From positions 146,660-210,659 of the forward strand of contig JAFRXL010000043.1 in assembly GCA_017441505.1 (NCBI GenBank): a stretch of DNA of 64,000 bases, written 5' to 3'. The notes below the pieces were generated by a model. It was not told the DNA's origin and did no database searches. It was given only the letters and a program-made list of their open reading frames with translations. The position numbers and the translations under genes are program-made. Of this stretch, positions 59,218 through 64,000 are shown piece after piece (position 1 is the first letter of the stretch; each line of letters starts with the position of its first letter). This stretch comes from Ruminococcus sp. (lineage in GTDB: Bacteria; Bacillota; Clostridia; Oscillospirales; Ruminococcaceae).

Positions 59218-59246
59218 ATTATATCATATATATTTGTGGTTGTCAA
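59218..59246 (-). promoter_or_regulatory. Promoter of tRNA-Leu
   Basis: On the minus strand TTGACA (59246-59241), 17-bp spacer, TATAAT (59223-59218), perfect consensus. Confidence 0.85.
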
Positions 59247-59364
59247 GTATTTTTAAAAAAATTGTATTTTATATTTGAAAAATAATTTGGAATTGATATA
59301 TAGTAGGGTGTAATTCTGGGAGTTCATATTAAAGTTGGGTGTTATAGTCAGCAAGTGTGCCCCT

Positions 59365-59399
59365 CCGCATCACTGGTGATTTAGTGGTGCGGGGTTTTT
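59365..59399 (+). terminator. Plus-strand terminator with no obvious gene
   Basis: CCGCATCACT (59365-59374) pairs with AGTGGTGCGG (59383-59392, one wobble), followed by GG and five T. The T run is on the plus strand, but the neighbouring gene (59402-60241) is on the minus strand and no plus-strand gene lies upstream. Confidence 0.55.
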
Positions 59400-59401
59400 G
59401 G

Positions 59402-60241
59402 TTATGGTAAGTCTTTCAGTAGAGGCTGAAGCTTCTTTATTATCTTACTGACATTTTCTCCGGGTATAATTTTACACAATTCACTATTAACCTGCTGACG
59501 TGTAGTAGCGTTTACAAGGATGCTAATGATTTGTTCACGTTTTTCCTTGTATACACCGTTTTTGAAATGCTGTCCATATACGGATCTGAACTGTGCTTCA
59601 CGCTTCTTTTTGTCAATTTTTGGTTTTGCTTTCGTAGAGGAAAGATTTTTTATAAATTCTTTGAATGCTTTATATAATGCAGGAATATTGCTGCTTGGTA
59701 TAAGTTTGGTCAATTCCGTATTGAGTGATTGCTTATCTTTGGAATTGAGTAGTAAAGAAATAATGGCTTCTTTTTTTGCTGCATATGGTGCTTTATTGAA
59801 TTTCTGACCGAAAAGAGTACGTATCTGTGCTTCTTTTGTTGATTTAGTACTTGTTTTTTGGGTGGGGTGCTTTTTGGCTGTTGCTCCCTGCAGTTCCTTT
59901 TTTCGTGAAACTGAAATACCGAGCTCCTTTTTCCAGAATTTTATAACATTATCGAAATCTGTATCATTGCTTATAATTACGATATTACATTTTGATTTTC
60001 CAGCCAAATACCCCAGATAAGAACCTATATGTATATCCGCCGACTGTTTACCGGCAGGTATTTCTATCATTTTCAGTTCAGCAGCACCATGATTAGCGAT
60101 TTCAGCCATATCAATTTTACGTGCATTTTGTGTGAAGAAAATAATAATATGTTCAGAAGCCGTCAAATTCTTACAGCCTGACAAACCTTTGCTTCCTACA
60201 TTTTCATAATCAACTAAGTAATATGTATCTATTCTAATCAC
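59402..60241 (-). CDS. PIN-like/NYN nuclease with two C-terminal repeats
   Basis: The 279-aa product has an N-terminal PIN-like domain (about 1-120) with the acidic residues expected for metal binding: YYLVDYENVG, a central SADIHIGSYLGYL, and IISNDTDFDNVI. After a basic Thr/Lys linker, two copies of a ~55-residue helical module follow (about 140-195 and 210-275), each starting REAQxRxxxGQxF or similar and ending in a KxIPxxN region. The domain suggests RNA cleavage. The repeat module is not one I can name. It is the first gene of the accessory segment right of tRNA-Leu. Confidence 0.7.
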   Translation of the reverse strand: MIRIDTYYLVDYENVGSKGLSGCKNLTASEHIIIFFTQNARKIDMAEIANHGAAELKMIEIPAGKQSADIHIGSYLGYLAGKSKCNIVIISNDTDFDNVIKFWKKELGISVSRKKELQGATAKKHPTQKTSTKSTKEAQIRTLFGQKFNKAPYAAKKEAIISLLLNSKDKQSLNTELTKLIPSSNIPALYKAFKEFIKNLSSTKAKPKIDKKKREAQFRSVYGQHFKNGVYKEKREQIISILVNATTRQQVNSELCKIIPGENVSKIIKKLQPLLKDLP

Positions 60242-60350
60242 CTTCTTTTATGTGCATGATAACATTTCCACGCACTCAACCATATATCGCTTTCACAATT
60301 TTTGATTAGCCTGTTTTCCCTCGATTTTACATACTTATTTCAAATAGAAA

Positions 60351-60713
60351 TCAAAGGAAAATCTCATCCTTATGTTCCTCAACAAATTTGCTGAGGCATT
60401 CATAGAGAGAAGGCGAAAACTCATAATATGAATCATCCGTATCAACCCAATCATTTTCTTCTTCTTCATTTGTAAGTGCTTTCTTAAAATTATCTGCAAT
60501 ATCTTTGTATCCAATAAAAAGAAGTGCATCATATAATGCCTGAAAATCCGTATCAGGGTAACAATCAAAGTAGCCGCTGTGTCCGCCGCTGTTCATTTCA
60601 GTATCATACCAAAAACACAGGACAGCTTTCTGCTGCAATTCTGATAATTCTTCCACTTCACGATCACATATTTCGTCTATAAATCTGTTCCATCTTAAAT
60701 TTTTTTCATCCAT
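60351..60713 (-). CDS. DUF4375 (DMP19-like) protein
   Basis: The 120-aa, strongly acidic product matches DUF4375: LSELQQKAVLCFWYDTEMN, then GGHSGYFDCYPD and LYDALLFIGYKDIADNFKKA. The family includes DMP19 of Neisseria, a DNA-mimic protein, although most members are uncharacterised and often occur near toxin-immunity loci. GGAATTAT lies upstream of the ATG. The gene is isolated by ~110 bp from the PIN-like gene. Confidence 0.75.
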   Translation of the reverse strand: MDEKNLRWNRFIDEICDREVEELSELQQKAVLCFWYDTEMNSGGHSGYFDCYPDTDFQALYDALLFIGYKDIADNFKKALTNEEEENDWVDTDDSYYEFSPSLYECLSKFVEEHKDEIFL

Positions 60714-61126
60714 AGCTTTTATAATTCCTTTCTAAATTATATGTTCTCCTTTGACATCAATACTACGCACTCAACGTGCCTCGATATTCTCAATTTGATG
60801 TCAGAACCGCAGAATCATCGGTTTATATGTTCTCGGAAAAAGGTCAATGGCTTTTCTGCGTTTTCGGAAATAGGTCGGATACCGTTACATAAGACTCCAA
60901 AGTGCCAAAGTGACACTTTGAAATGGCGCTATGAGAATGCCAAAGACTGCTGATTATAGTATAGCATGATTCACAGGAAAAAGCAAGGGGATAGAGGATG
61001 TTCACATTGCTTCTGATATCTATATGCTCATAGAAAACATAATTAGAATATCCGGCTTTGAGAAACCACATAGTAACGAAAAAGCAGTAGCTGAATGATT
61101 AATCCGGCTACTGCTTTGCATATTAC
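60714..61126. other. Intergenic stretch without a supported gene
   Basis: About 410 bp with no reading frame that has both a ribosome site and plausible composition. A 9-bp inverted repeat, TGACATCAA (60752-60760) with TTGATGTCA (60795-60803), and a short direct or inverted pair AAAGTGCCAAAGTGACACTTT near 60900 are present. It may hold remnants of older insertions. Confidence 0.4.
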
Positions 61127-61348
61127 TCAGTGATCTTCATGGATTCCATGACCATATCCGTCCTTTTCATTCCACCACTCATGATGATGATAACCCGGCT
61201 GACCAGAAACAGGCGAGACGATATCAAGTCTTGTCATATGACCGTCATCACCATACAGCGCTTTTCCACTCTGTTCGTAATGTCCATCCGAGTCAACGGT
61301 TCTGTATGTGTCTCTGCCTTCACTCTGGTTGTACTTATGCTTACTCAT
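61127..61348 (-). CDS. Small hydrophilic protein, His/Gly/Tyr-rich
   Basis: The 73-aa product starts at an ATG with GAGGAGG 7 nt upstream. It is very polar, with many Tyr, His, Gly and Asp and a C-terminal stretch GYHHHEWWNEKDGYGHG. It has no membrane segment and no cysteine. The family is unknown. It lies 16 nt after the next small gene on the same strand; both have excellent ribosome sites, so they appear to be real and cotranscribed. Confidence 0.6.
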   Translation of the reverse strand: MSKHKYNQSEGRDTYRTVDSDGHYEQSGKALYGDDGHMTRLDIVSPVSGQPGYHHHEWWNEKDGYGHGIHEDH

Positions 61349-61364
61349 TTTGCTTCCTCCTCTC

Positions 61365-61607
61365 TTAGTCGTTATGGGATTTCATGGATGTAATGCGGCC
61401 GTCACGAACAACGAAGTCGATCTGCTGATGCCCCTTTGTATTATCTGCGGGTTCAACATCCTTGATGATGGTGCTTCCATCAGAAGCTGTCTGGTAAGTG
61501 TAAACTCCACCAACATCAGAACGTCTGAAAGCATCAATTTTTCCGCTGTCAACATCTCTCTGATAGTCAGCATCGGATCTGTCTCTCGGGTCAAAGAACT
61601 TTTTCAT
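61365..61607 (-). CDS. Small hydrophilic protein
   Basis: The 80-aa product has a strong AAAGGAGG site before its ATG. The sequence (FFDPRDRSDADYQRDVDSGK, then FRRSDVGGVYTYQTASDGS) is polar and charged, with a predicted beta-rich C-terminal half (QQIDFVVRDGRITSMKS). No family is recognised. It is the first of a two-gene unit with the His-rich protein. Confidence 0.6.
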   Translation of the reverse strand: MKKFFDPRDRSDADYQRDVDSGKIDAFRRSDVGGVYTYQTASDGSTIIKDVEPADNTKGHQQIDFVVRDGRITSMKSHND

Positions 61608-61721
61608 AAGATTTCCTCCTTTAAATATGGGTGGATGGTTTATATGTGATCGAACTAATGCTAGTCATAGCTTAAGTCCGTCATTACTCTTATATACGAA
61701 GCTTTCTCAAAATCTCCACAT

Positions 61722-62203
61722 TTATGATGTTTTGATACTTACTTCGCCGCCGGCAGCTTTAATTTCTTTAGCAAATCTTACAGCTTCTTTTTTATTATTG
61801 AAACCGACTTCCAACGGCAAATGATCAAGTTTCTCATTTGCGTTTCTTATATTATCATTTGTAAAGTGAGCAATAATATCAGCCATTTTAAGCCTATTTC
61901 CTTTACAACTGGTGATAACCACATGATGTTTCTTTTTAGTTTCTTTTCTTTCCTGTTCTTCCTCTGCTTCCAGTTCTGCTATTTTAGCATCTATCCTTGA
62001 TACAAGATCATCAATATCAATGCTTCCTGAACTTTGTGAAAATGGAGATCTCTGATTGTTCCATCATCACAGCAACGCAATTGAGATTAATTTGATCCTC
62101 CGGAGCAGCCTCGAACAATCCATATGTTAGTCCCTTTCCATAGTTTGCTGATGCGTCAGTCCAGAATTTATCTGAATGTCCATCGTAAGGATACACTCCA
62201 TCA
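61722..62203 (-). pseudogene. Broken gene interrupted at the serine recombinase junction
   Basis: On the minus strand a frame runs from about 62203 (FDGVYPYDGHSDKFWTDASA, then YGKGLTYGLFEAAPEDQ and NCVAVMMEQSEISIF). Near 62040 the sequence shifts frame to SIDIDDLVSRIDAKIAELEA, a Lys/Glu linker, and ends with KKEAVRFAKEIKAAGGEVSI. The last part resembles the C-terminal fold of ribosomal protein L7/L12-type domains. No start codon or ribosome site is found in the second frame, and the first part is cut off where the recombinase gene begins. A frameshift plus 5' truncation is the simplest reading. Confidence 0.6.
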
Positions 62204-62204
62204 A

Positions 62205-63758
62205 ATGAACGTTATTACAATACCTGCGAAGCCGCAGAAAGGCAATGCCGCCGCTAAGGAAGAAATCAAGTGTCTGCGTGTGGCGGCATACTGCCGTGTC
62301 AGCACAGACAACGAGGAACAGGCATCCAGTTATGAGAGCCAGATCCAGCACTATACTGAGTACATCAATTCCAAGCCCGAATGGGTAATGGTCAGGGGGT
62401 ACGCGGATGATGGAATCTCGGCGACCTCGACCAAAGGCAGAGAGGAATTCAATGCGATGATCGAGGACTGCAAAAAGGGGCTGATCGACATGATCCTGAC
62501 AAAATCAATCAGCCGTTTTGCCCGAAACACCGTGGACTGCCTGAACTATATCCGTATGCTGAAGGGTATGAATATCCCTGTGTACTTTGAGAAAGAATCC
62601 ATCAATACGATGGACACAAGGGGAGAGGTCCTCCTGACGATCATGGCATCCTTGGCACAGCAGGAATCCGAATCTCTCAGTAAAAATACGAAAATGGGTA
62701 TTCATTACCGCTTTCAGCAGGGAAAGGTGATGGTCAATGCCCGGAACTTCCTCGGCTACGACAAGGATGAGGACGGACATCTTATTGTCAACCCGGAACA
62801 GGCTGAAATCGTCAAGCGTATTTTCAGAGAGTACCTTGAAGGGAAAAGCTGCAAGAAGATCGCACAAGGCTTAGAGCGTGACGGCATCCTGACCTCTCGT
62901 GGAAAGGCAAAATGGCATGACACATCGATTCGTAAGATACTTGAAAACGAGAAGTATATGGGTGACGCGCTCCTGCAAAAGACCTACACCATTGACTTCC
63001 TGAACAAGAAGCGTGGTAAAAACAACGGTATCCTGCCGAAGTACTACATCGAGGACGACCATGAGCCGATCATTCCGAAGGAGATCTTCCTCATGGTGCA
63101 GGAGGAAATGGCACGGTGCAGTGAACAGAACGCTTGCTTCGGCAGACGGAAGAGCTTCAGTGCAAACCACCCGTTCTCAAAAATCGTATTCTGCGCAGAA
63201 TGCGGTGAGGAGTATCGCAGAATCCATTGGAACAACCGAGGCAAGAAATCAATTGTGTGGCGGTGCCTGACAAGGCTGGAGCATAAAGACGAGTGCCATG
63301 CAAAAACGCTCAACGAGGGGATACTGATAGAAGCATTTCTCGACGTGCTCAACGAAATAGTCGGTAACAGTGATGCTTATCTGGAACGGCTGAAGGTGAA
63401 CCTTGAAGCTGCGATCAATGCGGCGAATCCGGAAAGTGCCGCTGCACTGGCTGCAAGAATGGCTGAACTTCAGCAGGAACTGATCGACCGCACAGAGCAC
63501 CGTGAGAATTATGATGACATCACCGATGAAATTCTCCGCCTGCGTGAACTTCAGGCACAGGCAGATATGGACGGCACAGCGAAGTCGGAACACAAGAAAC
63601 GGATAAGACAACTTCAACGGTTTATTGAACAGCAGAAGAATACGGTTTTAGTGTTTGACGGCAGTCTTGTAAAGAAGCTGCTTGAAAAAGTGACTGTGTA
63701 CGATGACTATCTGGAGTTTCTGTTCAAGTCCGGTGTGACGGTCAGCGTGGAAAAGTGA
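62205..63758 (+). CDS. Large serine recombinase (site-specific integrase)
   Basis: The 517-residue product has the resolvase domain (RVAAYCRVSTDNEEQASSYE near residue 24, catalytic Ser in CRVST; TKSISRFARN with the Arg residues). The recombinase domain follows (about 180-270, FLGYDKDEDGHLIVNPEQAE onward), then a zinc ribbon (FCAECGEEY ... WRCLTR ... DECHAKT, about 325-370) and a coiled coil. Such enzymes excise and insert conjugative or mobilisable elements without host factors. The ATG at 62205 has no strong ribosome site. Base composition is GC-richer than the neighbours, a sign of transfer. It is likely at one end of an element. Confidence 0.9.
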   Translation: MNVITIPAKPQKGNAAAKEEIKCLRVAAYCRVSTDNEEQASSYESQIQHYTEYINSKPEWVMVRGYADDGISATSTKGREEFNAMIEDCKKGLIDMILTKSISRFARNTVDCLNYIRMLKGMNIPVYFEKESINTMDTRGEVLLTIMASLAQQESESLSKNTKMGIHYRFQQGKVMVNARNFLGYDKDEDGHLIVNPEQAEIVKRIFREYLEGKSCKKIAQGLERDGILTSRGKAKWHDTSIRKILENEKYMGDALLQKTYTIDFLNKKRGKNNGILPKYYIEDDHEPIIPKEIFLMVQEEMARCSEQNACFGRRKSFSANHPFSKIVFCAECGEEYRRIHWNNRGKKSIVWRCLTRLEHKDECHAKTLNEGILIEAFLDVLNEIVGNSDAYLERLKVNLEAAINAANPESAAALAARMAELQQELIDRTEHRENYDDITDEILRLRELQAQADMDGTAKSEHKKRIRQLQRFIEQQKNTVLVFDGSLVKKLLEKVTVYDDYLEFLFKSGVTVSVEK

Positions 63759-63770
63759 ATATGATAATAA

Positions 63771-63822
63771 GGGCTGCTGGTATCGCGTGATATTGTTCAC
63801 ACGGTATCAGCAGCCTTTTTTC
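63771..63822 (+). terminator. Terminator after the serine recombinase
   Basis: GGCTGCTG...TATC pairs with GGTATCAGCAGCC (ends 63815) in a long stem, followed by six T. Confidence 0.8.
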
Positions 63823-63831
63823 GTTTACCCC

Positions 63832-63860
63832 TTGCATTTCTACATATACCATGCTATAAT
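63832..63860 (+). promoter_or_regulatory. Sigma-A promoter of the right-edge gene
   Basis: TTGCAT (63832-63837), 17-bp spacer, TATAAT (63855-63860). Confidence 0.7.
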
Positions 63861-63910
63861 GAAGATAAGCAGCAATATGCCGCAAATTCAAAGAATGGTA
63901 GGTGGATTAT

Positions 63911-64000
63911 ATGAAACTCAAAAATATCACAGCAGTTTTTTTAACTGCAACATTGTTATTCTCGTCTGTGCCGGTATCATATCCGTCATCTATATTTGCA
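63911..64000 (+). CDS. Secreted protein, N-terminal signal peptide only (3' end outside window)
   Basis: The first 30 codons encode a basic start and a hydrophobic core (KLKNITAVFLTATLLFSSVP), a typical signal peptide. TAGGTGG lies upstream of the ATG. The mature part is not in the window. Confidence 0.6.
   Translation, partial: MKLKNITAVFLTATLLFSSVPVSYPSSIFA

Noticed and set aside
60741-61071. Small frames on both strands in the accessory segment
   Set aside because: No ribosome sites and unlikely composition; treated as intergenic.

Overview
The window comes from a low-GC Firmicute that degrades plant fibre with a cellulosome, most likely a Ruminococcus of the flavefaciens/champanellensis type (Oscillospiraceae). 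The evidence is four proteins with type I dockerins (a CE2 esterase, a VanY-like peptidase, a GH9 cellulase and an orphan protein), a SigI/RsgI sigma/anti-sigma pair, a GH130 mannoside phosphorylase fragment, anaerobic NrdD/NrdG, Rex, and sigma-A promoters with 17-bp spacers. No genus-level marker such as rRNA is present, so the assignment rests on gene content.

Layout. 1-6.8 kb: GH130 fragment, a membrane protein, NudC, then a sigma-factor region. A SigI/RsgI pair and a secreted Pro/Glu-rich protein share the same unusual promoter motif, and an ECF sigma/zinc-finger anti-sigma pair follows. 6.9-13 kb: dockerin-CE2 esterase, zinc-ribbon membrane protein, cyclophilin, and a dockerin-BIG2-VanY peptidase. 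13-19.8 kb: glycerol-1-phosphate dehydrogenase-like gene with a HAD phosphatase, DUF2130 protein, a decayed toxin-like locus, DacA-type carboxypeptidase, tRNA-Pro, HAD hydrolase. 19.8-23 kb: GH9 cellulase behind a yerC-type regulator. 23.3-33 kb: lon-engB, lysA, VanX-like dipeptidase, aconitase, a PARG-like gene, isocitrate dehydrogenase and rex.

33.5-45 kb is the most striking part: fumC, then hdrB-hdrC-hdrA-mvhD, three flx-like genes (Fe-S, Fe-S, NAD(P)H/FAD), a two-gene soluble fumarate-reductase-like pair, and an AAEX-family transporter. The genes are tightly spaced and run in one direction. I read this as a candidate flavin-based electron bifurcating or confurcating complex that connects NADH to fumarate reduction and succinate export, possibly under Rex control.

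45-59 kb: lipoprotein esterase, HTH/zinc-ribbon regulator, pyrE, a degenerate SGNH-like membrane protein, nrdD-nrdG with a NrdR-like box, a 6S-like RNA, a DUF1292 protein, a roughly 760-nt structured noncoding RNA with its own promoter and terminator, rarA, a GNAT acetyltransferase, glyA, a dockerin protein with a small membrane protein, and tRNA-Leu.

59.2-63.8 kb is an accessory segment: a PIN-like nuclease with duplicated C-terminal repeats, a DUF4375 protein, two small hydrophilic proteins, a broken gene, and a GC-richer large serine recombinase that abuts the broken gene. A secreted-protein gene begins at the right edge.

All calls are from reading the sequence; no database search or folding program was run.
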